Counted from the stretch's first letter, positions 1 to 9,618 are shown. The stretch: DNA of 64,000 bases from CAVVAE01 sp963746185 (GCA_963746185.1 CAVVAE010000004.1:1364001-1428000); one strand, 5' to 3'. Notes: generated from the letters alone by a model not told the origin. Numbers and translations are program-made.

Positions 1-692
1 ACGCGACCGGCTATGCCATGGGGATGCAGCGCGACGGCGCCGTCGGCACCGGCGACCCCGACCGCGATGCCGCCGTGATCGCCTACTTCGGTGACGGCGC
101 CACTAGCCAGGGCGACGTCAACGAGTCGTTCATCTGGGCCAGCGTCTTCAACGCGCCGGTGGTGTTCTTCTGCCAGAACAACCAGTGGGCCATCTCCGAG
201 CCGATCGAGCGGCAGAGCCGGATCCCCCTCTACCAGCGTGCCCTCGGCTTCGGCTTCCCCGGGTTGCGGGTCGACGGCAACGACGTCCTCGCCGTGCACG
301 CGGTGACGCAGGCGGCGTTGCAGCGTGCCCGCGAGGGAAGCGGCCCGACATTCGTCGAGGCCTACACCTACCGGATGGGCGCGCACACGACGTCTGACGA
401 CCCGACGAAGTACCGCGTCACCGAGGACCTCGAGCACTGGAAGCTCAAAGACCCGATCGAGCGGGTCAAGGCCTACCTCTCCCGCAACGGTGTCGTCGAC
501 GACGATTACCTCGCCGCGATCGAGTCGGAGGCCGACGAGCTGGCTGCACATCTACGTCAGGGCTGTCTCGACCTTCCCGACCCCAGCCCGCTCGACATCT
601 TCGACCAGGTTTACGAAGAGACCACGGATGAACTCCAGGCGCAGAAGGCCCAGTTCGCCCACTACCTTTCGTCGTTCGAGGGGGCACACTGA
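1..692 (+). CDS. bkdA: 2-oxoacid dehydrogenase E1 component, alpha subunit (partial, 5' end outside window)
   Basis: C-terminal part (about 230 residues) of a thiamine-diphosphate-dependent E1 alpha subunit, which decarboxylates a branched-chain 2-oxoacid or pyruvate. The frame is already open at base 3 and reads ATGYAMGMQRDG, so the true start lies upstream. GDGATSQGDVNE matches the family ThDP/Mg-binding GDG motif, and YRMGAHTTSDDPTKYR matches the phosphorylation-loop region. The stop overlaps the E1 beta start by one base (TGATG), so the two subunits are translationally coupled. Separate alpha and beta subunits followed by E2 match the mycobacterial BkdABC layout; pyruvate dehydrogenase is the alternative and cannot be excluded by sequence alone. 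Confidence 0.93.
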   Translation, partial: ATGYAMGMQRDGAVGTGDPDRDAAVIAYFGDGATSQGDVNESFIWASVFNAPVVFFCQNNQWAISEPIERQSRIPLYQRALGFGFPGLRVDGNDVLAVHAVTQAALQRAREGSGPTFVEAYTYRMGAHTTSDDPTKYRVTEDLEHWKLKDPIERVKAYLSRNGVVDDDYLAAIESEADELAAHLRQGCLDLPDPSPLDIFDQVYEETTDELQAQKAQFAHYLSSFEGAH

Positions 693-1666
693 TGGTTGCG
701 ATCACGCTGGGCAAGGGCATCAACATGGGGCTTCGAGCCGCCATGGAGAAGGACCCCAAAGTCATCATCATGGGCGAGGACGTCGGCAAGCTCGGCGGCG
801 TCTTCCGTATCACCGACGGCCTGCAGAAGGACTTCGGCGAGGACCGCGTCATCGACACTCCCCTGGCCGAGTCGGGAATTCTCGGTACGGCGGTCGGCCT
901 GGCCATGCGCGGCTACCGCCCCGTCTGTGAGATCCAGTTCGACGGCTTCGTCTATCCGGCGTACGACCAGATCGTCAGCCAGGTCGCCAAGATGCACTTC
1001 CGCAGCCGCGGCCTGGTGAAGATGCCGATCGTCATCCGGATCCCCTTCGGTGGCGGCATCGGCGCGGTGGAGCACCACAGCGAGAGCCCCGAGGCCTACT
1101 TCGCCCACACGGCCGGCCTCAAGGTGGTGGCCTGCTCCAACCCGGTCGACGCCTACTGGATGATCCAGCAAGCCATCGACTCCGACGACCCGATCGTCTT
1201 CTTCGAGCCGAAGCGTCGCTACTGGGAGAAGGCCGAGCTCGACGAGTCCATCGCGCCCGATGGGTTGTGGAGCTCCCGGGTGGTCAAGCAGGGTGCCGAC
1301 CTCACCCTGATCGCCTACGGCCCGATGGTGAAGACCTGCCTGGAGGCCGCGATCGCTGCCGAAGGAGAAGGCAAGGACATCGAGGTCATCGACCTTCGCA
1401 CCTTGTCACCGATTGACATGGGGCCGGTGCATGCGTCGGTTCGCAAGACCGGACACGCTGTCGTGGTGCATGAGGCTCCGCTCAACCTCGGGCTCGGGTC
1501 GGAGATCGCCAGTCGGATCACCGAAGAGTGCTTCTACTCGCTGGAGTCTCCGGTCTTGAGGGTGGGCGGCTTCGACACGCCCTACCCGCCCAGCCGGATC
1601 GAGGAGGAGTACCTCCCCGACTTGGATCGCGTGCTCGACGCCGTCGATCGCTCGCTGGCGTACTGA
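692..1666 (+). CDS. bkdB: 2-oxoacid dehydrogenase E1 component, beta subunit
   Basis: A 324-residue E1 beta (transketolase-like pyrimidine-binding plus C-terminal) subunit of full family length. MGEDVGKLGGVFR and the region LAESGILGTAVGLAM are hallmark E1 beta segments near residues 27-80. With E1 alpha it forms the alpha2beta2 decarboxylase that reductively acylates the E2 lipoyl group. The ATG overlaps the E1 alpha stop. A 48-nt gap follows before E2; it contains a 17-codon reading frame (ATG 1669, stop ending 1722) that overlaps the E2 start by 8 nt and may couple translation. Branched-chain substrate preference is inferred from resemblance to BkdB-type proteins. Confidence 0.95.
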   Translation: MVAITLGKGINMGLRAAMEKDPKVIIMGEDVGKLGGVFRITDGLQKDFGEDRVIDTPLAESGILGTAVGLAMRGYRPVCEIQFDGFVYPAYDQIVSQVAKMHFRSRGLVKMPIVIRIPFGGGIGAVEHHSESPEAYFAHTAGLKVVACSNPVDAYWMIQQAIDSDDPIVFFEPKRRYWEKAELDESIAPDGLWSSRVVKQGADLTLIAYGPMVKTCLEAAIAAEGEGKDIEVIDLRTLSPIDMGPVHASVRKTGHAVVVHEAPLNLGLGSEIASRITEECFYSLESPVLRVGGFDTPYPPSRIEEEYLPDLDRVLDAVDRSLAY

Positions 1667-1714
1667 CCATGTCTGACCGCGCCCTGGTCGCGCTGACTGA
1701 TTCGAAGGTGCCGC

Positions 1715-3193
1715 ATGTCTGATGTAAGGCAGTTCAAGCTCCCGGACGTCGGGGAGGGTCTCACCGAGGCCGAGATTGTCACCTGGAACGTCAAACCCGG
1801 CGACACCATCAAGGTGAACGACGTGATCGTCGAGATCGAGACCGCGAAGTCGCTGGTGGAGCTCCCCTCGCCGTACGCCGGCACGGTGACCGAGTTGATG
1901 GCGGCCGAGGGAGACACGGTCAACGTCGGCTCGCCCATCATCGCGATCGAAACCGGTGATGCCAGCGCAAAAGCGCCGGCAGCCGCTCCCCCTGACGAGA
2001 ACGTCGTGACGACCCCGACGGGTGACGAAGCCATCGAGCCCGGTCTCATCGGTGGCCCCGCTCCGGGTGGCCGCACGTCCGTGCTCGTCGGCTACGGCCC
2101 GCGGACCACGGAGGCCAAGCGTCGGCCACGCAAGGAAGGTTCGACGCCCGTCGGGACCTCTCCTGCAGCGGCACAAGCAGGCGTACAACACGCGTTCACC
2201 CCACACGCCACCCCGTCGCCCGATGTCAGCATCGAGGAAGCAACACCGGCAGACATCCCTACGCACATGACGCCGGCCCCTGACACGTCCAACGGACAAG
2301 CGGCAAAGGTCTTGGCCAAGCCGCCGGTGCGCAAGCTGGCGAAGGACCTCGGCATCGATCTGTCGACCGTGACCGCGACCGGTCCCGACGGCACGATCAC
2401 CCGTGACGACGTCTCCTCACACGCTGCCGGCGGCACAACCGATTTTGCGAGCGACGACGCGGCCGTCGCTGCTGTGCGCCCCGTGCGCACGAGTGAGCGG
2501 GAGATCAGGGTGCCCGTCAAGGGCGTGCGCAAGATGACCGCTCAGGCGATGGTGGCCTCGGCGTTCTCCGCCCCACACGTCACCGAGTGGATCACGATCG
2601 ACGCAACCCGCACGATGAAGATGGTCCAGCGGCTGCGCAACCACCGCGACTTCCGCGACATCAAGGTGTCGCCACTGCTCATCGTGGCGCGCGCGGTCTG
2701 CACCGCCATCCGTCGTACGCCAGAGGTCAACGCCTCCTGGGATGAGTCGGCCCAGGAGATCATCCTCAAGAACTACGTCAACTTGGGGATCGCCGCAGCC
2801 ACGCCCCGCGGGTTGATGGTGCCCAACATCAAGGACGCCGACGCACACGGTGCTGTCGACCTGGCCAAGGCGCTCGGCCAACTGACGACAACCGCGCGCG
2901 ACGGCAAGACGCAGCCCGCCGAGATGAGCGGGGGCACGTTCACGATCACCAACGTCGGTGTCTTCGGCGTCGATGCAGGCACCCCGATCATCAACCCCGG
3001 CGAGTCGGCGATCCTCTGCATGGGCGCGATTCGCAAGCAGCCATGGGTGATGGGCAACAAGATCAAGCCACGCTGGATCACCACATTGGCGCTCTCGTTC
3101 GACCACCGCATCGTCGATGGCCAGCAGGGCTCGAGGTTCCTCGCCGACGTCGCCTCGCTCGTCGAGGACCCCGGCAACGCCCTGCTGTTCTAA
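1715..3193 (+). CDS. bkdC: Dihydrolipoamide acyltransferase, E2 component of 2-oxoacid dehydrogenase
   Basis: 492 residues with the full E2 architecture. A single lipoyl domain (about 4-80) carries the lipoylated Lys45 in EIETAKSLVEL. A long Pro/Ala/Thr-rich linker follows, then a peripheral subunit-binding domain (about 205-242, VRKLAKDLGIDL). The catalytic acyltransferase core ends in FDHRIVDG, which carries the active-site His and Asp. The TAK lipoyl context is the form seen in actinobacterial branched-chain E2. AAGG-like Shine-Dalgarno bases lie about 7 nt before the ATG. No E3 (lipoamide dehydrogenase) follows; the next gene is convergent 33 nt away, so E3 must be supplied from elsewhere. 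Confidence 0.95.
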   Translation: MSDVRQFKLPDVGEGLTEAEIVTWNVKPGDTIKVNDVIVEIETAKSLVELPSPYAGTVTELMAAEGDTVNVGSPIIAIETGDASAKAPAAAPPDENVVTTPTGDEAIEPGLIGGPAPGGRTSVLVGYGPRTTEAKRRPRKEGSTPVGTSPAAAQAGVQHAFTPHATPSPDVSIEEATPADIPTHMTPAPDTSNGQAAKVLAKPPVRKLAKDLGIDLSTVTATGPDGTITRDDVSSHAAGGTTDFASDDAAVAAVRPVRTSEREIRVPVKGVRKMTAQAMVASAFSAPHVTEWITIDATRTMKMVQRLRNHRDFRDIKVSPLLIVARAVCTAIRRTPEVNASWDESAQEIILKNYVNLGIAAATPRGLMVPNIKDADAHGAVDLAKALGQLTTTARDGKTQPAEMSGGTFTITNVGVFGVDAGTPIINPGESAILCMGAIRKQPWVMGNKIKPRWITTLALSFDHRIVDGQQGSRFLADVASLVEDPGNALLF

Positions 3194-3226
3194 CCGGGGC
3201 AGACCCGCCCTGGCCGGTGACTGCGG

Positions 3227-5629
3227 CTAGTGCTTGGGTCGTGGCTTGTGGACCCGCTGCCGCGGTACGCCGCGGGCGCGTGGACCGCTCACCCGTTCTT
3301 CGTACGCCGCCCGGGCGTCCTCGACGCGCTGTTCCTGTCCCTTGGTGCTCCACTGCGCGGCCGGGTTCTGTGCCAGGACCACGCCCGCTGCTCGCTCCGC
3401 CGCGAGCTCGCCCCGATCGGGCAAGCCAGCCCGGTAGCTCTCGACGGCGATAATCGCGAGCGCTTCGTAGATCCGGCGGGGCACCTGTGCCTCTTCGGCG
3501 AGCTTCAGGGAGCTCTCGGCATACCGGATCGCGTCGTGGGGTCGGCCCATCGCGGACAGCGTCTCGGCGACACCGATGGTCGCGACCATGTCGCTGTTGG
3601 AGTCGACGACATGATCACCGGTGCTGAGGAGCCGCAGGTTGTAGGTCAGTGCCTCGAGTGGCCGACCAGCCTCCATCAGGGCGAACGCCAGGTTCTGCAG
3701 GCACTGACGGCGATGCGGCAGGTCAAACTTGCTAATGGTCCGCAATGCCGCTCGCAGATCGACGATCGCCTGGTCGAGTTCACCTGACATCCCGGCAAGG
3801 ATCCCGCGCAGTGACAGCACCCAGGCCTGTCCCTTGGCCTGGACAAACTCATCTGCGGGCAGCTGAGACAGGTAGGTCTCGCACGTGGCCAGGTGCTCGC
3901 GGGCCGTGTCGAGGTCGCCGTTGTTGCCGTGCACGAAGCTGAGCTGGCGCTCGCACCAGATGCAGGTCAGTGGGTCGTCGTACTGCTCAGCGGCCGCACA
4001 CAAAGCCGCGACCGCGGAGTCACGGGTATCGGAGAGCCGCCCGTGCTCCATCAGCACCCAGGTGTTCTGCACGATAAAGCGACACAGGTCGTACTCCTCG
4101 GGCGTCGCCGCAGCCCGCTGGACGACGTAGTCGGTCACGTTCACCACCTCGTCGCGGAACCACCCGAACGGTTCGCGTGCAGAGCGCTGCCACGACTCCA
4201 GCCAGGCCACTCTGGCGAGCTCGCCAGGCTCTCGCCCGAAGATCTCGGCGACGTCCCAGACGTTGGCGGCTAACGCGGCACCCAGCCGAGCCAGGTCGTG
4301 TTCGGTGCGGTCGTCCGCGGGCAGCTCACGGGCGAACAGCAGCGTGAGGTCGTGGTAGTTGACCCGATCCCGCGCGCGTGACTGCAGCAGTTGTACGTCG
4401 ACGAGTCTCTCGACTGCGGCCTCAACGGTGACGAGGGGTCGGTCGACCACAGCGGCGATCGTCTCGACAGCGAAGTCCCGAGCCGGCAGCCGGGCGAGCC
4501 GGGCAAAGAGCGAACAGGCGAGCCGATCTGCCGGGGAGTCGGAATGCGATAAGGCCTGGTAGCTCACATTCAGGCAGGCGCGAATGCCGAGGACGCCATA
4601 GTCAAGCAACGACAACCGCGTCTGTTCCTCCTCGAGGCGGCTGACGAGGTCGGCGGCGTTCCAGTCGGCGCGGGCCGACAGGCGCGCGGCGCTGATGCGG
4701 AGGGCGAGTGGCGAGTCGCCGCACAACTCGGCCAGCCGGGCCCACTCCGCGGGACTGCTTGGCGTCGTACCGGTGCCGACGAGGAGGTCGACGGAGTCCT
4801 CACGAGGGAAGGCGCCGAGTCTGACGTTGCCGGTCTGGTCGAGGTCGCGTAGCGGAGAGCGAGACGTGATGACCACGGCGTTGCGAGGACCAGACGGGAT
4901 GAGACCAGCCACGTGGGCCGCGTCCACCGCGTCATCGAGGACGAAGAGCATCGCCGTCGTGGAGCTCAAAGTACGCAGCAGCCTTCCTCGGGCCGGCGAC
5001 GATCTCGGCATCTCGTGGTCTGCGACGCCGAGGGCCCAGAGGATCTCGATCTCGGCGCGTTCGGTGGTCAGTCGATCCTCACGTGGTCCACCGAGGGAGA
5101 TGAAGACCTGCCCGTCGGGAAACTGGTTGGCCTGGCTGTGTGCCACGTGGATGGCCAGCGTCGACTTCCCGAACCCGCCAGGGCCGGAGATGACCACGAC
5201 CGGGGGCGTGGATCGCGGCGAACGGGTGGCTAACAGCTCGTGCAGGGACTGGATCTCCGCGATCCGGCCGACGAAACGGCCGATGTCACGGGGCAGCTCC
5301 GCCGGCGTACTCGGCAGCTGGGCTCGACCCGCGGCTTCGGTGGCCGCCAGCCGGTGGGACGTCTCGCGCGGGCTCCGGAAGGCCAGGGCTAGCTGGTCGG
5401 ATGCCTCGGAGGAGAGGTCGAGGGCCGTGGCGATGAGCTGGAGTGAGTCCTGCCTGGGGCGCTTGACCGCGCCACGCTCGAGGTCACGGATGCTCCGCAC
5501 GGCCAGTCCCGCACGCTCGGCGAGCTGCTCCTGGGTAAGACCGGCCGCGACCCGGAGATCGCGTAGCCAGGTCGCCGCCCAGGGCCGTGGCGAGACTGGT
5601 GCAGAGCCCATGGAGTGCAGCCTAGTCAT
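3227..5629 (-). CDS. XRE/AfsR-like STAND regulator (HTH, NB-ARC ATPase, TPR)
   Basis: About 800 residues. The N-terminal Cro/C1-type helix-turn-helix (about 21-75, LTQEQLAERAGLAVRSIRDLE) is followed by an NB-ARC NTPase with Walker A GPGGFGKS (149-156) and Walker B MLFVLDD (227-233), then a long alpha-helical TPR-like region. This is the signal-transduction ATPase layout of Streptomyces AfsR/SARP-type regulators, but with an XRE instead of an OmpR-type DNA-binding domain. The frame stays open upstream to 5791. The start is placed at ATG 5629, which has AGGAGG about 15 nt upstream; ATG 5611 is an alternative. The ligand and target genes are unknown. Confidence 0.8.
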   Translation of the reverse strand: MTRLHSMGSAPVSPRPWAATWLRDLRVAAGLTQEQLAERAGLAVRSIRDLERGAVKRPRQDSLQLIATALDLSSEASDQLALAFRSPRETSHRLAATEAAGRAQLPSTPAELPRDIGRFVGRIAEIQSLHELLATRSPRSTPPVVVISGPGGFGKSTLAIHVAHSQANQFPDGQVFISLGGPREDRLTTERAEIEILWALGVADHEMPRSSPARGRLLRTLSSTTAMLFVLDDAVDAAHVAGLIPSGPRNAVVITSRSPLRDLDQTGNVRLGAFPREDSVDLLVGTGTTPSSPAEWARLAELCGDSPLALRISAARLSARADWNAADLVSRLEEEQTRLSLLDYGVLGIRACLNVSYQALSHSDSPADRLACSLFARLARLPARDFAVETIAAVVDRPLVTVEAAVERLVDVQLLQSRARDRVNYHDLTLLFARELPADDRTEHDLARLGAALAANVWDVAEIFGREPGELARVAWLESWQRSAREPFGWFRDEVVNVTDYVVQRAAATPEEYDLCRFIVQNTWVLMEHGRLSDTRDSAVAALCAAAEQYDDPLTCIWCERQLSFVHGNNGDLDTAREHLATCETYLSQLPADEFVQAKGQAWVLSLRGILAGMSGELDQAIVDLRAALRTISKFDLPHRRQCLQNLAFALMEAGRPLEALTYNLRLLSTGDHVVDSNSDMVATIGVAETLSAMGRPHDAIRYAESSLKLAEEAQVPRRIYEALAIIAVESYRAGLPDRGELAAERAAGVVLAQNPAAQWSTKGQEQRVEDARAAYEERVSGPRARGVPRQRVHKPRPKH

Positions 5630-5878
5630 CGAGCCGTGGTGCGCCCTCCTGGGCGGGCTCGTCCGGCCCGGACACGCGAAAGACGACCTGGCACCCCCGT
5701 GAACCAGGCCGTCTCGCGTGGTTTGGGCACGTTCCCCATGCAGCGTGCCCCGGTGGGTCTGGTCGGCGTCCCCCGACACCGGCTGCCCCACCTCGTTGAC
5801 ACCATCACACCGCAGGCGGCGGGCTTAGAACAGGCAGAAGGACCGGCAGTTTTGCTCAGGTCAAGACGAGCTTGGCGC

Positions 5879-7468
5879 TTAGTGCGCGCCGTCTTTGCTC
5901 AGCACGGCCTTGACGGTGCGGACGACGATGGAGAACTCGCGACCGGGCCGCCAGTTGTCGACGTAGTCGGAGTCGATCCGCACGGTTTCATCCCAGCTGA
6001 GGTTGGACCGTCCACTGACCTGCCACAGTCCGGTGAGACCAGGCTTCACGGCCAACCTGCGTCGAGCAGCGTCGTCGTACGTCTCAACCTCGCGCGGCAG
6101 GGCCGGACGTGGGCCGATGAGAGACATGTGGCCAAGCACCACGTTCCACAGCTGTGGCAGCTCGTCGAGAGAGAGCCGGCGCAAGACCCGCCCCACCTTC
6201 GTCACGCGAGGGTCGTCGCGGATCTTGAACAGCCCGCCTCCGACCTCGTTGGCGTCAAGGAGGTCGGTAAGCCGTGACTCGGCGTCCTGATCCATCGTGC
6301 GCAGCTTGTACATCGTGAATGTCTGTCCGCCCTCGCCGACCCGGGTCTGCCTGAAGAACACCGGACCCTTTGACGTGAGACGCACCGCGAGGGCGCACAC
6401 GACGATCAGCGGGGTGAGCACGAGCAGGAGCGCGAGCGAGAGGGTCTGCTCGATCAAGCCCTTCAGTGCCCTGACGAGGCCGCGTGGTCGGGAGTTGGCG
6501 ACGTCGAGGACGACCCGACGCCCGAGCCGGCGTACGCTCGCTCGCGCGACGAACATGTTGGTCATCGGCGTGATGACAGAGAGCTGCGTGCCGACCTCTT
6601 CGAGTGCCCAGTGCAGCCGGGCGAGCTGTAGCCCGCCGAGATGGTCGACGTCGTGCAGAGCCACGATGTCGACGCGCATGCGGCTGACCACATCGGCGAC
6701 GTCACCAGCGGAGCCGAGCACGGGCACGCCCTTGACGAGGCGTGGGCCGCGGTCGTCTTCGGCCAAGCAGACGCCGACGACGGCGATCGCGTCGTTGTGT
6801 TCCCATTCGACGATCGTGCGACCGACGCTCTCGCGGCTTCCGACCACGATGACGGTCTCGCTGATGTCGAGGTCGAGCACCCGGCGTCCCACCGGGTGAT
6901 TGAGCGCCGCACGTGAGGCAAGTCCTGCGGCAGCCAAGGCCACGGAAATGGCCAGCGTGACGCGCACGCCGTGCAGGCTGCTGAGCATGGTGGCCACGGT
7001 CATCGTCACGAGCACGAAGTAGGCATTGGTCTTCGCGTAGCGGCGGAGGTCGAAGATGTCAGCGACGCGACCACAGCGGGTCGTCCGGATGACCATCAGG
7101 CTGAGCCACAACACGGGGATCACCGGCGCGTACGGTGCTTTAAGCGGCATAGCAGCCAGGAACATGCCGAGTGCTACCACGCCGTCACACGTGTTGGCGA
7201 GGAGCCGCATCCGAGTTACGGCGAGGTGTTTGGTGGTGCGCCGGTCGAGACGAGCCGTCATGTCGAGCGACGGGTCGTCCCAGTGGTTTCCCTTTCCCTG
7301 CGGAATGCCCTGCGTCGTACTGCTGACCTCGATACGCAACCGGGGAACGCTGTTTCCTTTGCGCGGAGTTGGCATCTTGTCCGCGTCTGTCGCCCGGTCT
7401 TTCGAGGGGGCTTGCCCGCCGGTGCGCTTCGGGAGCTCGCTGACCGCGCCGTTCTGTGAATGCGCCAC
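5879..7468 (-). CDS. Exopolysaccharide biosynthesis polyprenyl glycosylphosphotransferase
   Basis: About 529 residues. The N-terminal half has hydrophobic segments and a CoA-binding-like domain. The C-terminal third is a bacterial sugar transferase (WbaP/WcaJ type) with FFRQTRVGEGG, YKLRTM, a DELPQLWNV region and GLWQVSGR. The enzyme moves a hexose-1-phosphate from a nucleotide sugar to undecaprenyl phosphate, the first membrane step of capsule or exopolysaccharide synthesis. GTG 7468 is chosen over upstream codons because GGAGG sits 9 nt before it. It stands alone here; the main glycan cluster lies 15 kb to the right (22403-31773) and could use its product. Confidence 0.88.
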   Translation of the reverse strand: MAHSQNGAVSELPKRTGGQAPSKDRATDADKMPTPRKGNSVPRLRIEVSSTTQGIPQGKGNHWDDPSLDMTARLDRRTTKHLAVTRMRLLANTCDGVVALGMFLAAMPLKAPYAPVIPVLWLSLMVIRTTRCGRVADIFDLRRYAKTNAYFVLVTMTVATMLSSLHGVRVTLAISVALAAAGLASRAALNHPVGRRVLDLDISETVIVVGSRESVGRTIVEWEHNDAIAVVGVCLAEDDRGPRLVKGVPVLGSAGDVADVVSRMRVDIVALHDVDHLGGLQLARLHWALEEVGTQLSVITPMTNMFVARASVRRLGRRVVLDVANSRPRGLVRALKGLIEQTLSLALLLVLTPLIVVCALAVRLTSKGPVFFRQTRVGEGGQTFTMYKLRTMDQDAESRLTDLLDANEVGGGLFKIRDDPRVTKVGRVLRRLSLDELPQLWNVVLGHMSLIGPRPALPREVETYDDAARRRLAVKPGLTGLWQVSGRSNLSWDETVRIDSDYVDNWRPGREFSIVVRTVKAVLSKDGAH

Positions 7469-7860
7469 TGTGATGTCCCTCCCCCTCCGCGTCCGAGTTG
7501 CTCCTGGCGCCGGCACCGGACGATCGACAGCCGCCGCGCAGGGTTGCTTGCTGCGCGGGTGCTCGACTGCCTCGTTTGATCCCGACGTTCTCCCTGGTTA
7601 TCCGCCTGTCGCGGCCTGCTGTTTCTGCGGGCCGTTCCGAGTGACCGACGAATCAAAGATTGAGTAGAGCCTAGAGGGTCATGAGTGCCGGATGCCGTCG
7701 TTACTACAGAAGTCGTCGGAAGAAATACGGACAGTGAATTCTGAGCGCAACTTCGGTGCACAATTGGGTGAAAAACTCACTCCATGTGTTGGGGAAATTG
7801 CACATCGTAGTGTCTTGGGCAACAAGGTCCTGGCGGCGCTGAAAATCTCGCCGGGTCTGA
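7469..7860. other. Intergenic region, AT-richer than its surroundings
   Basis: 392 bases without a convincing gene, between the 3' end of the CoA transferase gene and the start of the glycosylphosphotransferase gene, both on the minus strand. It probably holds the promoter and leader of the latter: a TAGGCT hexamer on the minus strand (7674-7669) resembles an actinobacterial -10 box, which would give a leader of about 190 nt. Bases 7690-7840 are clearly less GC-rich than the flanks and contain short inverted repeats, but nothing recognisable as an RNA gene or mobile element. A plus-strand frame from 7692 is considered spurious because it runs antisense into the next gene. Confidence 0.4.
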
Positions 7861-9066
7861 TCAGGTTGGTGGCGCTGCGTCGCTCCCGGATTGGCCCGTT
7901 TCCTGCTCGTCGAGCCAGGTCGCGACACTGTCGTTGTGCTCGCCGAGCCGGGGCGGCGGCAGGTGGCTCTCGCGCCCGCCGGCGTACGGGAGGTCGTCGA
8001 ACCGCAGGGGCGGCCCGGGCAGCTCGACGGTGCCCAGCGTCGGGTGGTCGACGCTGATGAGGAGTCCTTGCGAGCGCGTCTGGTCCCAGCTGTAAACGTC
8101 GTCGACGGTGCGCACCTTGCCTGCCGGGACACCCGCCTCCGCCAGGATCGGCAGCCAGTGCTCGGCACCGTGCTCGGAGAACGCCTCGTCGATCAGGGCG
8201 CCGAGCTCCTCCCGACGCGTCACCCGCAGGTGGTTCGTGGCGAACCGCGAGTCCGCCGGGTCGAGGCCGACGATGGGGGCGAACGAGCGCCAGAGTCCCT
8301 CGCTGCCGCACGCCACCTGCACCGGGGCATCGGCGGTGTGGAAGAGGCCGTAGGGACTGATCGACGGGTGCTGGTTGCCGATGGCTGTCGGGACCTCGTG
8401 GGCCACGGTCCAACGCGTGCCTTGGTAGGCGTGCACTCCGACGATCGCGGCCAGCAGGCTGGTCTGGACGACCTTTCCGAGGCCGGTGCGCTCTCGCTCG
8501 TGCAGGGCGGCCAGGACGCCGTACGCGCCGTACATCCCGGCCAGCAGGTCGCCGATCGGCACCCCGACCTTCATCGGCTCTTCCGGCCCGGTACCCGTCA
8601 GGCTCATCAACCCCGCCTCGCCCTGGGCGATTTGGTCGTAGCCGGCGCGTCCGCCCTCGGGTCCGTCGTGGCCGAAGCCGGTGATCGACATGATGATGAG
8701 GCGCGGGTTGATCGTGTGCAGCTCTTCGGAGGAGAAGCCGAGCCGGTCGAGCACCCCCGGTCGGAAGTTCTCCATCAGTACGTCGGCCTGGGCGACGAGA
8801 CGACGCAGCAAGGTCGTTCCGGTGTCGCTCTTGAGGTCAGCGGTGACGGACTCCTTGTTGCGGTTGGCGCTCATGAAGTACGTCGACTGGGGGTCATCCT
8901 CGGGGCCGACGAAAGGTGGACCCCATCCGCGGCTGTCGTCGCCGGTGCCGGGCGTCTCCACCTTGATGATGCGGGCGCCGAGATCTCCCAACATCATGGC
9001 GGCGTGCGGTCCCGCGAGGGCCCGGGTGAGGTCGATGACGACGATGTCACTGAGCAAGCTGGTCAC
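7861..9066 (-). CDS. CaiB/BaiF family (class III) CoA transferase
   Basis: 401 residues, the usual length of family III CoA transferases, which move CoA between acids through an aspartyl-CoA anhydride intermediate. The N-terminus (VIDLTRALAGPHAAMMLGDLGA, then KVETPG and GDDSRGWGPP) and the NRNKESV segment are diagnostic. AGYDQIAQGEAGLMSLTG contains the expected catalytic Asp near residue 150. The start is GTG 9066, with a TAGAGT -10-like box 7 nt upstream, suggesting a leaderless transcript. The substrate cannot be read from sequence; neighbours give no pathway. It is divergent from a GNAT gene. Confidence 0.92.
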   Translation of the reverse strand: MTSLLSDIVVIDLTRALAGPHAAMMLGDLGARIIKVETPGTGDDSRGWGPPFVGPEDDPQSTYFMSANRNKESVTADLKSDTGTTLLRRLVAQADVLMENFRPGVLDRLGFSSEELHTINPRLIIMSITGFGHDGPEGGRAGYDQIAQGEAGLMSLTGTGPEEPMKVGVPIGDLLAGMYGAYGVLAALHERERTGLGKVVQTSLLAAIVGVHAYQGTRWTVAHEVPTAIGNQHPSISPYGLFHTADAPVQVACGSEGLWRSFAPIVGLDPADSRFATNHLRVTRREELGALIDEAFSEHGAEHWLPILAEAGVPAGKVRTVDDVYSWDQTRSQGLLISVDHPTLGTVELPGPPLRFDDLPYAGGRESHLPPPRLGEHNDSVATWLDEQETGQSGSDAAPPT

Positions 9067-9073
9067 TTACCCG

Positions 9074-9079
9074 ACTCTA
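9074..9079 (-). promoter_or_regulatory. Putative -10 box of the CoA transferase gene (leaderless)
   Basis: TAGAGT on the minus strand, separated by 7 nt from the GTG start at 9066. No Shine-Dalgarno sequence is present, so transcription probably begins at or next to the start codon. Confidence 0.4.
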
Positions 9080-9153
9080 ATGGCGGGGGCGCCCCGAGTC
9101 TTAAGCGTTTGCCGGGGCGCGCTGGCCGCTGCGAAAGTGGAGGCGTGGCAGAG

Positions 9154-9618
9154 GTGAGCGGCTTGGTTGTCGTGAACGACCGGCGCGATCCGGCTGAGGT
9201 CGAGCGGTTGTTGGAGTTGTTGCCGGACTGGTTCGGGATCGAGTCCGCGAATCGTGGCTATGTCGAGTCTGCGAAGACGATGCCGACATACCTCGCGCTC
9301 GTCAACGAAGAGGTCGTCGGCGTCTTGCTAGTGGCTCGTCATTTCGACGGTTCTGCCGAGATCCATCTGATGGCGGTCGATCCGTCGTACCACCGCTTGG
9401 GGATCGGCCGGCGCCTGCTTGACGCGGTGGAGACGGACCTCGTGAGAGACGACGTCGGGTACCTCTTCGTGAAGACGATGGGTCCCTCAGACCCCGATGC
9501 GTACTATGCCCGGACCCGACTGTTCTACGAGGCGTCCGGATTCACGCCGCTGGAAGAGATGCACGACGTTTGGCCGGACGACCCGATGCTGCTGATGGTC
9601 AAGTCGTTGCGGCCGTAG
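9154..9618 (+). CDS. GNAT family N-acetyltransferase
   Basis: About 154 residues with the acetyl-CoA-binding core of the GNAT fold: strand IHLMAVDPSYHRLGIGRRLLDAVE contains the R/Q-x-x-G-x-G/A pyrophosphate loop (RLGIGR). YEASGFTPLEEM is the typical C-terminal beta-bulge motif. GTG 9154 is favoured because GGAGG ends 10 nt upstream; GTG 9145 in the same frame is too close to it. The same frame is open far upstream across the opposite-strand CoA transferase gene, but that part is a GC-driven shadow. The substrate is unknown. A strong hairpin lies about 100 nt downstream. Confidence 0.8.
   Translation: MSGLVVVNDRRDPAEVERLLELLPDWFGIESANRGYVESAKTMPTYLALVNEEVVGVLLVARHFDGSAEIHLMAVDPSYHRLGIGRRLLDAVETDLVRDDVGYLFVKTMGPSDPDAYYARTRLFYEASGFTPLEEMHDVWPDDPMLLMVKSLRP

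Noticed and set aside
7891..9153. Long plus-strand open frame covering the CoA transferase gene
   Set aside because: It is antisense to a clear CaiB-family gene and shows no family motifs; only its end from 9154 is a real GNAT gene.
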